Assembly: GCF_003589595.1 (NCBI RefSeq)
Contig: NW_020653200.1
Coordinates: forward strand, 1,851,951-1,915,950
Length of the DNA stretch: 64,000 nt
Direction of reading: 5' to 3'
Source: Hyposmocoma kahamanoa
Taxonomy: Eukaryota; Arthropoda; Insecta; Lepidoptera; Cosmopterigidae
Part shown: positions 21,230-31,149 of the stretch, in pieces
Layout: each line of letters starts with the position of its first letter
Position numbering within the stretch: position 1 is the stretch's first letter
Translations under genes and position numbers: made by a program
The notes under the pieces: generated by a model
Told to the model about the DNA's origin: nothing
The model's database searches: none
Seen by the model: the letters and a program-made list of their open reading frames with translations, nothing else

Positions 21230-22669
21230 CTTATATTTTTTGTTAAGCCACTATTTACTGTGAACATAGCACCTTAGAAAAAGTAGCAAGAAATATTTGT
21301 TGCCCAAGTGAATATTGCACTAAATCCTGAAAAATAATGTTAACATAGTGAAAATTCTATCCAATGGCATCAATTTATTTTGTTTTGTTATGCAGCCTGG
21401 CCCAGGTTATATATTATATTTTAAAATGGTGGATAGGACTAAGGTAAAAAAAATATTAAAATATTTGTAGTAGGTAGGTAATGTTAGCCTTGAAAGCCAC
21501 GTGCGTGATGACAACATTACCTCATAAACTTATCGAATTGTATCGCAAATTATTTACGAGTTACGTTTAGTTAGCGTGTAACTACTTATGGTACACAATA
21601 AATAATAGATTTTTGCCTGTGGCGTTCCTGAACTTTACGACATCAAGATTCATGCCTCTCTTGACGAGACAATTCAAGGTTAAGATTAAACATTCAGATT
21701 TGTAAAAAAATAATGAAATACTTTCTTACACCCCGCCTGCTCAAATCGATAAAACGAACATTATAATGTTAATATTTTTACTTGCATATTTTTTCATAAC
21801 TATAATTGAAAATGTTTCTGTATACAATTTTCTAATAATGTGATGTAATGCTTCAAAAGTCGCTATTAATAATAGTTTACCATTCAAATATTATTTGATT
21901 ATAAAATTATAAATATGATTATAATAATATATAAATTTGATTATAATTATAAATTTGATTATAAATATTATTATTGTATTAATAATTATAACAAACTAGT
22001 GGACTAATTTTACAAAAAATAATTGAATATCAATTCAATAAAAATTTAATTAAACAAATATTAGTTCACTCCGGGGTGTCGTCGAGAACCTTCCGATCAC
22101 GTCATGCGGAAGACAGAACGGTAGCTCATTGTTACCGTATAAGCCAATGTCGCTGTTAGGTTTGACAGATATCAAAAGAAACAGTGGTTAATAATGAATA
22201 CATCGAATCGACTGAATGTCAATGAGATCGGGTCCGAATTCGCCTTTACAGGCAGGGAGAAGAGAATAAACCACGAAGAATAATAAGCAAGAACCATGAT
22301 ATAATGTACTGCAAATCCTTCAATGTACAAATATTTTACTTATTGGTTAAGGGCAGGTTTGGAAACAACGACTCTCAAATGACATTTTAATAGATCATAT
22401 CAAATCTTGCGTTCTACTAGGCAAATCAAAAATATAGTAATTTTTTTTATGTACCCCACACGACATTTGCAAACGTATTTAAATGATGATCAAAAATAAT
22501 ACGGAGCGATAGTATATTGAAACACAAATCTAAAACTGAGTCTCTTGTCAGCAAAGCTACCTGGATCAATGAAAAAAATACCTTCATAGGTTTCTTACAG
22601 ATGGCGCTATGAGAGAAAGTCGTTTAAGTTATTTACAAAGATTGGCAGCAAACACATAGAGAAATTCGT
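21230..22669. other. AT-rich stretch, no gene seen
   Basis: It holds an imperfect AT-rich tandem array of ATAAATTTGATTATAATT-like units at about 21890-21985. No exon with both splice sites and a compatible phase was found, although one is expected here if the two halves of the minus-strand chain belong together. Confidence 0.4.
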
Positions 22670-22800
22670 GAAGTCTGTAGATTCGTTCCGTAGCTCATTC
22701 GGGAGAGTGGTCATCCCCGGTCTGGCAAATAGGTGCTGGTTCGAGGCCAACCGGATCGAAGGATTGTATCTTTGTTCGATCTTTGTATCAATAATTATCA
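22670..22800 (+). repeat. tRNA-derived SINE fragment
   Basis: GTAGCTCATTCGGGAGAGTG and GGTGCTGGTTCGAGGCC resemble tRNA A and B boxes. The tail ATCGAAGGATTGTATCTTTG leads to a diverged reverse fragment of the same sequence at 23395-23440. Confidence 0.6.
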
Positions 22801-23017
22801 TAATTTTAAATTAATTTTTACCTCATTACTTGAGCTGGAAGTGGCAATAGCGAAAGTTCGGAAATCGGAAAGGTAATTAGTTAATTTGATTCTATTAAAT
22901 AAATATTTCTTTGTCTCAGATAAAGAAGACAGAATTTAAGTGGATTGAAAATATTCTAAACTTCATTGAAAATGGCTGAAGTTAAAAATTTTGTGATGAG
23001 AAGCACGAACGCCCTCT

Positions 23018-23762
23018 AGTGTTGTAAAAAATTCGAAGTCCGTGAGTCTATATTTATAAACTCGACTCAATTTTGTACGGTTCCCTAAAACACTCGCATA
23101 CTTAGTGAACCATACACTCACATACGAGTCGCGCACGCGTCTCCGGAGCACAGGCTCGAGTCTAAAAAGAACTCGAATCGTAAATCTACCTCGAGTCTTG
23201 AACAAAACTCGAGTTCCAAAACTCGACTCGAAGCGACTCAATCAACTCTACAAAGTCACGAGTACACAAGCAAGGTTCAATTTTACTGAACGACTACTAT
23301 TTGCCCACGAATTAAATAAATAATAAAAACCCAATATGATGATTTAAAGAAAAAAGTAGTCAGGCACTAATAATGAATTATACTATAATTATTAATACAA
23401 AGATCGAACACTCAGAAAAAATCCTTCGATCCGATTTATAATTATACTATAGTTTAACACCCCACACCATACCACTACTGAGTAGGTACTTATCAGACTG
23501 GAGTTCGACTCGTTGACTCGAGTACTAATGTCAAACTCAAGTCTATTCGGAACCTCGATAGGCTCATAATACATCGTACAGTAGAATCTCTGTCTTTAAG
23601 AGTCGAAACTTGTGAATTGGAGTCGAGTCCTAAAATATTAAAATATAGGGCTAATGGCGAACTCAAGTCTATTCGCAACCTCTACAGGCTCATTATACAC
23701 CAAGCAGTGGAATCTCTTGTCTTAGAACGTAGACTCTCGAACTCTAGTTTTTTACAACACTA
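23018..23762. mobile_element. Non-autonomous element with 15-bp perfect TIRs
   Basis: Ends TAGTGTTGTAAAAAA and TTTTTTACAACACTA are perfect inverses, followed inside by looser inverted matches (GAGTCT / AGACTC). The interior is rich in ACTCGAG/GAGTCG words and contains a duplicated segment of about 120 bp (23520-23620 and 23640-23725). A TA target duplication is possible, because each end begins or ends with TA. Confidence 0.7.
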
Positions 23763-24315
23763 AGGCTCAACTCATACTGGCACATAGTCGTCGTCGCGCG
23801 AAGAAGCTCGCATGAGCGCGCCCGGATCACAGTGTTGGACCAGGTCCAGAGACTTTTGAGCATTCGTGAACGGCCCTCGTGCTCGACAGTATACAATGGT
23901 TGTTATCAACCGTATTATAATTGCTCTTGTATCTGAAGCTGAAGAGGAAGAAACTGAAATTATATCAGAAGCTGAAGGGAGAAAAACAAAACGGAAAGTT
24001 TGGGTTCACGAGTTATGGAAGAAAAGACGTACACTTGGCGAATTCAAAACACCTTGTAGTAACGATTAAAGCGGGGATCAAGATATTTTTATGAATATTA
24101 CGTTATATAGACATTCAAATGTTTGGATTATCCATTGTCTCGTCCCGTCGCAGTTCAGCGCAAAGAGGGCGACCCGTGGGATTCCATATTTGCATAACAG
24201 AAATTTTACCTTAATAATAGGAAATTAGAGATGAATATGCTGTAAGTGAAAACATGACGCGTCGCAACGCTACGGCTCTGCGCAAGTGTGAGTTGACTCC
24301 CCGTTGCAGATTGAA
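23763..24315 (+). mobile_element. PIF/Harbinger-like deletion derivative
   Basis: Related sequence occurs at 58535-58800, sharing GATTCCATATTTGCATAAC, ACCTTAATAAT and AACATGACGCGTCG. The ends carry inverted GGCTCAACTCATACTGGC / GTGTGAGTTGACTCC-type sequence. Inside, a plus frame (23866-24069) ends RKVWVHELWKKRRTLGEFKT, like the WVH...R..GEF N-terminal block of Harbinger nucleases. So it looks like a mini-element that kept the start of the transposase gene. Confidence 0.6.
23866..24069 (+). pseudogene. N-terminal remnant of Harbinger-type transposase
   Basis: A 67-codon frame: hydrophobic start, an acidic tract SEAEEEETEIISEAE, then KRKVWVHELWKKRRTLGEF. The acidic stretch plus WVH..KRR..GEF is the usual beginning of PIF/Harbinger DDE nucleases. 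The catalytic part is absent, so no activity is expected. Confidence 0.6.
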
Positions 24316-24743
24316 TAATGTATTTTGCTCATGAAAAAGTAGGCACATGGGTAAGGTAAAAAGAATTCGTATTTTTCGACTGGTAGGTTTTCATGTCAAT
24401 ATAAATTACAGGCGAACCCCACCTACCAATTTACAGGCGATTTATTTTATTCTGCTATTTAAAAATAACAGACTAATTAATGAGACGAACTGAAGTTATG
24501 GGTATGTATTTCTAACGTTATAGTTGCAGCAGAAGTAGAATCTACTATATTTTTCATCTCAGATAGTGCTAAAGCTTTTCACGGACAGTACAGAAATAAA
24601 AGACTAAATGCGTGACCAAAAAAATACTTTTACTAAAAACGTCTCTGTGCCTTTCATATCAGAAAGTAATTAATCTGAGTTGTGATAAGTTCTAATGCAT
24701 GCAAAGAGTGGACGTGATTTTCGTTATGAGCCCAGGATCTTAC

Positions 24744-24830
24744 CTCTCTTGGTAGATCAGGAAATTTGACATGGATGTGGCATAGTCCATTTAAGGATGT
24801 AGTGCGATAACTACAGGGGGATGACGGAAG
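24744..24830 (-). CDS. Candidate exon (29 codons, phase 0-0)
   Basis: A strong donor AGAGAG|GTAAGA follows 24744; the acceptor AAAATATTCAG precedes 24830 but lacks a clear pyrimidine tract. Only phase 0 is open: LPSSPCSYRTTSLNGLCHIH then VKFPDLPRE. It would follow the candidate at 30959-30922, which leaves phase 0, but does not match the phase 1 entry at 21229. Possibly an intermediate exon is missing. Confidence 0.4.
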
Positions 24831-25119
24831 CTGAATATTTTTTCCGCTCCACCATCAGTGATAAAATCTGACATTTATTTAACAGCTCGCCAAAGCGAGA
24901 TTTTCACGCGAATTTTGTGGGATTCGATGGATTTAACATTAAAGGGAAAGTTTGCCGAAGTGTTTGTTATATTATTGAAAGAGTAGTAGAAATCCCTCCA
25001 AAAAGTAACTGATTGATTGATTAAGTCGCTGCCAATAATTATATTTCATTAAGTAAAAGAGAACAAAGGCGTGTGTTTCAATGTAGGCAAAAGTAAGGAA
25101 ATATGCTACGTTATGATTT

Positions 25120-25300
25120 TTAACCAACTTCAAATAAAGAAGGAGGTTCTCAATTGGACAGTATTTTTGATGTGTAAGATGTCAATGGTGTAAGATACGC
25201 GATTACTCAGATATCTGTGAACCGATATCGATGAACCGATATCGATGGTTTTTTCTTTTGTTGTAAAGGTGGTAGTGGTCCCTTTTAAATTTGAAGAAAA
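25120..25300 (+). repeat. AACCGACTTC-type lepidopteran repeat, copy 3
   Basis: AACCAACTTCAAATAAAGAA, AGGAGGTTCTCAATTGGACA and CGCGATTACTCAGATATC match the copies at 4848 and 17745. A 15-bp unit GAACCGATATCGATG is duplicated at 25218-25248. Confidence 0.75.
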
Positions 25301-25354
25301 TATTCCAACGTAACATTAACTTAATATTCCAGAAGATGCATAATTTATTTTAAA

Positions 25355-25655
25355 AGCCGTGGTAGCCTAATGGTTTGGCCTACGGCCTCTCAAGCAGAGG
25401 ATCGTGGTTTCGAATCCGGGCTCGCACCTCTGACTTTCTCGGAATTCATGTGCGGAATTCAATTTGAAGTTTATTATTCAGAAAACATCGTGATGAAACC
25501 TGCACGTTGAAGAAGGTTCACAATCCTCGGAAAACGTGTGATGTCCCCAACCCGCATTGGGCCAACGTGGCGGACTGTGGCCTAAACCCTCGTCTAAAGG
25601 GAGACCCGTGCCCAACAGTGGAAAGTATAAAAGGGTTGATGATGATGATGATAAT
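25355..25655 (+). repeat. Full-length lepidopteran tRNA-derived SINE
   Basis: The head GCCGTGGTAGCCTAATGGTT (A box), the B-box region GTGGTTTCGAATCCGGG, the body with AACATCGTGATGAAACCTGC and GGAGACCCGTGCCCAACAGT, and a (GATGAT)n tail form the classical structure of this family. Plus-strand frames here are not genes. A reverse copy is at 50870-51190. Confidence 0.9.
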
Positions 25656-26774
25656 TTATTTTAATAACAATTATTTTGGTTTTGTATGAGTTTCGAGAAA
25701 ACAAATATGCAACCGAGTGTATGCCTCATGATTTGTAATGCATTGCGGTTTTTACTTGGTGGGATATATTTGTGATTTTTTGCTAATACGCCATGAATAT
25801 CAAACGAACGTACTTTTGTATAATGCATTTAGTTTCGTGGTACGGCCGCTTGTACATTTTTTTTGCCAAATTTAACATTTAGTGATGTATACCTTAGACA
25901 ACACTGTTCTCGATTCTGATCGATTTTGAAAACAAAGGGACGAAAATTATTATTACCTTAGCAATATTATAAAGATATTCTAGAACTCTTTTATTATGTC
26001 GTTTAGTAACGTTTCATTTTTTTTTCAGTTTTGTAGTATCTATTATCAGTAGTATCTGTAATTTAGATAATTTTACCAGCACGTTGCCTCGAATGTCCGA
26101 ATATAGTGAGCAAATAAGTACATACATCGTCGGATATGTTGTACGGTATGTAGTACGAATATATATAAAGCAAAGAATTAACAGTTCGCTGTCTTCACAA
26201 AAACCTGGCGTTGGTCATACGTATGAGTTCGTTGCTTTCGAGGACGAAGGTGGTCTAGTTTATTCCACCTAAGATGCTATACAAATATGCAGAGTTAGAA
26301 ATCCGAGAAATAATAAACAAATCACAAAAATTTCACACGAGGCCGTCATAAAGTAAACCTCTTCTGATTAATAAGATTTTACCATATTTTGTCAGCTGTA
26401 ACATTTTCATTTGTCTTGCCATTCATCAATTTCATCAATTGCCAACTGAAAACCATCTAGTAAAATTAATTAAAGCAGTCGCAAGTTCATATATTGACGT
26501 GCGTTTTCATTATTTAAGTTCATCGATAAGATCTTCTATTACAAAAGGATGTTATAATAAGCTCATTTTACTGGAAGGAGAATAATATTAATATTTGAAG
26601 TCGATTAAAAATTAAAGTCTTAATTTTTTTTAAGTAATATACATTTTTTAAAAACATGTAAAATAAAGGACTAAACTATCTTATTGTAGTATTTTTCTAC
26701 TATATTAATATTACGACTAAGTACTTGTAATGAACAAATACTTGAACAAAAATTATTCTATTTAGAATCGATTG

Positions 26775-26814
26775 ATTGAACGGAATACGCGTAAACACGC
26801 GTATTCCGTTCAAT
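26775..26814. repeat. Perfect 18-bp-arm hairpin
   Basis: Arms 26775-26792 and 26797-26814 are perfect inverses around AAAC. The sequence AATCGATT flanks both sides (26765-26772 and about 26817-26823). Confidence 0.95.
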
Positions 26815-27356
26815 GAATCGATTTAGAGCTAGCGGAAGGAGGTTTCCATCACTAAATAGTTCTTGTGACGTCATAGCGGGTACAGAAAATGTGCCACGCT
26901 TGGTTTTCATACAAATTGCTGTACTTGCGGCGTCTATATATACATAAATATATGTCTGTGCTAAGAGCCTATGAACACGGCGTATTTTGACGACGCGCAC
27001 ACGAATAGCGTTTTGGCGATTCCAATGCGATGCAGTCGCTGCGAATAAAACTTTGCGCCGTCAAACCGCCAAGTAATGTATGTTCACAAATTCAGTGGTG
27101 CCGTAAACGCGCATCATCTGCTGTCCTCAACTGTAGTCGGGCCATATATCGCTCATTTTGATAAGATATAGTTTTAATTTTAGTTTTAGTTTTATTAGTA
27201 GGTCAATGTTTGATTCTGAACTTCAGTTAGATTTTGAAATGAAGCAACTTTAAAAAAAGTTAAAAGCCGATTTAAGAGAAATCACCAGTACCACCAGTAG
27301 AGTGTATAAGCTTTTTGCTTGCAACGCAATTTTTTGTTGTTGTTGTCGTTTGTTGT

Positions 27357-27492
27357 TGTTGTAAACTCTTTATAATATTTGACAGATGTAGATGAAAAAC
27401 AAATTGACAATGAGTGGGAAAACGTAATTTCTTTTGAATCCATTCGGGAAACTGAAAATTATAAATTTGGCCTTTCAGTTTAGTATCCTACA
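27357..27492 (+). repeat. BEL/Pao 5' LTR
   Basis: 136 bp, begins TGTTGTAAAC and ends CTACA. It differs from the 3' LTR by scattered substitutions and a 1-bp indel, so the insertion is not very recent. Confidence 0.85.
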
Positions 27493-27859
27493 ACTTGTGG
27501 CGACCGTGACAGGGCAGTTTTAAAGAACCTGTTTCTTCTGGTGTTGTTTGTTCGCTATCTAATTCAATAGGTACCGAAAAAGAGGTTTTCTTCAAGATTA
27601 CAGTACAACAAGATAGTGAGATTAGTAGGCTGGTTTTTGCGGTTTATTGGTGGTTGCACTACGGCAATGTGGGGAGCTATCTATTGAAAAGTATCGAGTG
27701 GCGGAGCGACGAATTTTTAGAGTTATTCAGACTGATTATTTTGTTAATAATATACAAGGAAAGTTAAACTTGGAAACTGTTAAAAGTGTTGATAATCGCC
27801 TCTTTGTAAAAACACGCCTATTTATTAGTGGCGATACAGAGACCTTTATTTACTCCAAT

Positions 27860-28860
27860 TTAACTGCCACGTTCGTCCAAAATAGTAGAGCGAAAACCTA
27901 CATGCTGGATCCCAAATTTACTAAGTAGTTTACGTGAAAGATTTTGGATTGTCGGTGGTAGGAGGTTGGTTCGTAGCACTGTACGAAAATGTATAATTTG
28001 CAAAAGATTCAGCGCCAAAGCCTGTGCAGCTCCTGAGCCACTGTTGCTCGCAGACCGTGTTCGATGTAGCACAGCCCTTTCAGGTTACAGGGGTGGATTT
28101 TGCAGGGCCTTTGATTTTAAAGTCTAGCGATAAATGGTAGATGGTGCTGTTCACGTCTGCAGTATACCGTGCAGTTCATCTTGAACTATGTTTGTCTCTA
28201 TCTACTGAGGAGTTTTTACTAGCACTTCGACGTTTTGTAGCTACGAGAGGTAGATGCAATATATAGCGACAATGCAACTTATTTTCACGGTGCCTGTAAC
28301 GTTTTTCGTGAGAGTAATATTAGTCAAATTGCTTGGCACTTTATTCCCCCCGCCTCGCCTTGGTGGGGAGGGTTTTGGGATGGTTAGGTCTGTGAAGGAT
28401 ATTATAATAAAAAGAGTGCTAGGTAGAGCAGCACTAAACTCTCAGGAGTTATTTATTGTGATGTGTGATGTAGAGGCAATTATCAATTTAAGACCTTTGA
28501 CATACATTTCGGACAATTCTGAAAATTAGATTACGCTTCCACCTTCACATTTCTTACAGCTTAAATTGCCTAACAATAACATAAGTATTGAAGTCTTTGA
28601 TGGTAACATTTTATAATCGCGTTGGGTAACAAAGCTATGTAGCGACTTAAAAAATCACTTCAGAATACTTGAGTTTGCTTATACATAAACATAATTATGA
28701 GCGGGCTAGGGCAATTAAACCTGATGATGTGGTTTTGTTAGGGATAGAAAAGAAGCGTGTAGAATGGCCTCTCTGTATTGTTATTGAAATGATTGAAGGA
28801 GCCGATGGATGTAGCAGAGTAGCTCGCATAAAAACAAATTGTTGTGTGTGTTAGTGAGGG
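27860..28860 (+). pseudogene. BEL/Pao integrase remnant
   Basis: Frame-shifted but clear order of integrase parts: FWIVGGRRLVRSTVRKCIIC (end of the zinc-binding domain), the core start VTGVDFAGPLILKSSDKW, VYRAVHLELCLSLSTEEFLL, the segment GRAALNSQELFIVMCDVEAI with INLRPLTYISDNSEN, and a C-terminal stretch ARAIKPDDVVLLGIEKKR. Several stops and shifts make it non-functional. Confidence 0.85.
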
Positions 28861-29109
28861 TTCGATCCCTTAAGGCCTACTCTCCAGGTATACCCTCTGG
28901 AACTGTCCGTACCCTACGAAAATATACCTTGAATGGACAAGGTCATCTCCTCAGGCATTGCCACACGTTCTGGTCGACATGTTAAGTTACCGGATAGGTT
29001 AATTTTGTAAATATTTATTCAGTGTTAAATTTTATTATTAAGTGTTTGTGTTATTTCCAAACGTTGGTTGTATGAAAATTTTTCTAATTTTATATTCCGT
29101 AGCGGAGGA

Positions 29110-29244
29110 TGTTGTAAACTCTTTATAATATTTGACAAACGTAGATGAAAAATAAATTAACATTAATTGGGAAAACGTAGTTTATTTTGAACCGGTCCGG
29201 GAAACTGAAAATTATAAATTTAGCCTTTCACTTTAGTATCCACA
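29110..29244 (+). repeat. BEL/Pao 3' LTR
   Basis: 135 bp partner of 27357-27492, beginning TGTTGTAAACTC and ending ATCCACA, followed directly by the right half of the interrupted MITE. Confidence 0.85.
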
Positions 29245-29451
29245 GTTTTCGTGCGTTTGAAGTCGATTCAAACGTGCGTAAAAAGCGATACAGATGTATT
29301 TCGAACGCGCTTCTCGTGTGCCTCTGTATCGATATAAACGCAACAATCTGCTTTTTGAGCTTCTAAAGTTTGTGTTCGTGAAACTCGCGTCGTCGGCGCG
29401 TATAAAATACGCCGCGTGCACAGGCTCTAAGAGTAGCAAATTAGAGGATAA

Positions 29452-29797
29452 GGCTGCCTTTCCACCAGAGATGTGCGACGTAGCGAGGCAGTGTGCGAAG
29501 AAAATATCCACCAATAGGATTACTTCACTTTCCTAGCCTAGCTTAGCGCATCTCCGGTGGAAAAGGGTTAGCGGAGCTGAGTATTTGTACATACAAAATA
29601 GCGAGAGAGATGTGTACGAGGAATGTGTGCGAGGGATGCTGGCGAGGAATGTGTGCAAAACGGTGTAGGAAACTAGAGCTACTGTAAGTATGAGACTAAC
29701 TGACACTGACACATTGCCACCGCTCACCTCATCACACCGCAAAGAGCATCCTCGCACCGCCCCGCTACCTCGCACATCTCTGGTGGAAAGGCACCCT
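29452..29797. mobile_element. MITE with about 40-bp TIRs
   Basis: The left end GGCTGCCTTTCCACCAGAGA and right end TCTCTGGTGGAAAGGCACCC are inverse, extending inward through TGTGCGACGTAGCG / CGCTACCTCGCACA. A second, shorter inverted motif (GCGCATCTCCGGTGGAAAAG) lies inside. The left terminus is shared with the start of the minisatellite at 5176-5200. Confidence 0.75.
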
Positions 29798-29799
29798 GA

Positions 29800-30921
29800 A
29801 TCCGGTTTATTGCATTTCACTCACTTTCCGTTAACTAATTGCAATAAAATTTGACAAATACGTGTAATTCCACCAATTTTCGAGGCCTGTTTTTTTTAAT
29901 TAAAATGTTATAATTATAACCGATCATGTGACCGTCATGTTCCTGCTAACATAAAATTTATATAAAATGACAAACATTTTTTAAACCAACATGCCTAGTG
30001 CCGTGGGTAGATAAACTATAATCAACGACCCGGAGCAAGACTAACCATTCTAAGTTAGTAAATAACCACTAGTTGGGTACATCATGGTTATGTAGATGGT
30101 ATAGTTCTAAGCGAGAACTCGGAATTGCACGCGTAGTGGTGTTTGTGTTTTTGGAAATTTCAAATATGAACTTTCATTTTCCTTGCACTATCAGCAAAAA
30201 CGAGATTTGTTAAGTTTTGAAAAAGTAAATACAAACAACAATCTAAATAAATTAAATTTATTTTATTTGCATTGTTTATATTTTTCATCTGAGTGTTCAG
30301 ATTTCCATGCGGTTTGGATCCGGCAATATCTACGATATGTATATATTTAGCTGAAGGTTGCAAGATAGATTCACGAATATTAATCGCCAAGAATTATGGC
30401 AGGAACTAGGAATCAAATCAATCATTTTGCTCCACTTGAAAGTCAATCTCAAGTTATTTATAAAATTATAACTGTAGTCAATATTTTGAATTTGAACTAA
30501 AGAAAGATTTAAGCTCACCTTACACTGCAGCTCAATTAGTTTCATAGACTACAAATGTATCACTTTCCACTATAAACATAATTGCCGAGAATAAATGTGG
30601 TTCTCTAAGGGCGAGGCGAAGTGAGACAAGACAAGACAATTTGTAGGACAAAATTACAATTCTCTCCTAGCTCATCTTCGGTGGAATTTGTCTGGATTGA
30701 CGACGATGAGCGAGGCGAGAATTGAAATATTTGTTCATGTAATATTAAACCATATTCCTGTCTACATAGAAGTATTTATACTCTTTCAAGGGAATCACGA
30801 TTTCTTGTGCGATAAATTCTCTGTAATAATTCGCCTCTCCAAATAAAAAGAAGTTGCGTAAATACTTGTCCGTCGGCATTGGATAATTTTAAGCAAGAAG
30901 TGATCAATTTATAATATTTAC
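29800..30921. other. No gene seen
   Basis: AT-rich intron-like sequence. Short frames at 30160-30545 have no usable splice sites. Confidence 0.4.
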
Positions 30922-30959
30922 CTGACTCAAGCAATTTTCAACGTTAAAGACAATCCACG
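30922..30959 (-). CDS. Candidate small exon (phase 1 in, phase 0 out)
   Basis: A good donor GTCAG|GTAAAT follows 30922; a weak acceptor GAAACTTAG precedes 30959. Only this phase is open: WIVFNVENCLSQ. It resembles in style the WIVMV segment at 19976-19758. Short, so chance cannot be excluded. Confidence 0.3.
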
Positions 30960-31149
30960 CTAAGTTTCAAATAGATATTGATTACAAGGCCAGCATTCTC
31001 ACGCTAAGGTAACAAATAATAATTCGTGGTTTCAAGTGGAAGAAGACTGAAGATAACCGTAGACAGACAATATACGATTACTGAGAACAAATTATCTAAT
31101 TCCAGATGTTGAGTCTCGTACAGCTTATTACTTGGACTTTCTGCTAACA

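Larger units (their letters stand above)
27357..29244 (+). mobile_element. BEL/Pao LTR retrotransposon, internally deleted
   Basis: Near-identical LTRs at 27357-27492 (136 bp) and 29110-29244 (135 bp) start TGTTGTAAACTCTTTATAAT and end ...TATCC(T)ACA. After the left LTR comes GTGGCGACCGTGACAGG, a BEL-like primer-binding region; before the right LTR is a purine run GCGGAGGA. Flanks GTTGT and GTTTT are a 4/5 match for a 5-bp target duplication. Only 1.6 kb of interior remains and gag, protease and reverse transcriptase are missing. Confidence 0.85.
26963..29432. mobile_element. MITE split by a BEL/Pao insertion
   Basis: The left end AAGAGCCTATGAACACGGCG (26963) and right end CGCGTGCACAGGCTCTAAG (about 29414-29432) are inverted repeats, continuing inward with GTATTTT / AAAATAC. 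The two halves, 26963-27356 and 29245-29432, resemble the uninterrupted element at 52085-52346, including TTGCTTGCAACGC near the break. Confidence 0.65.

Noticed and set aside
22590..22615. 26-bp minus-strand microexon after a good pyrimidine tract
   Set aside because: Phase 2 in, phase 0 out does not fit between 24744 and 21229, and the length makes chance likely.
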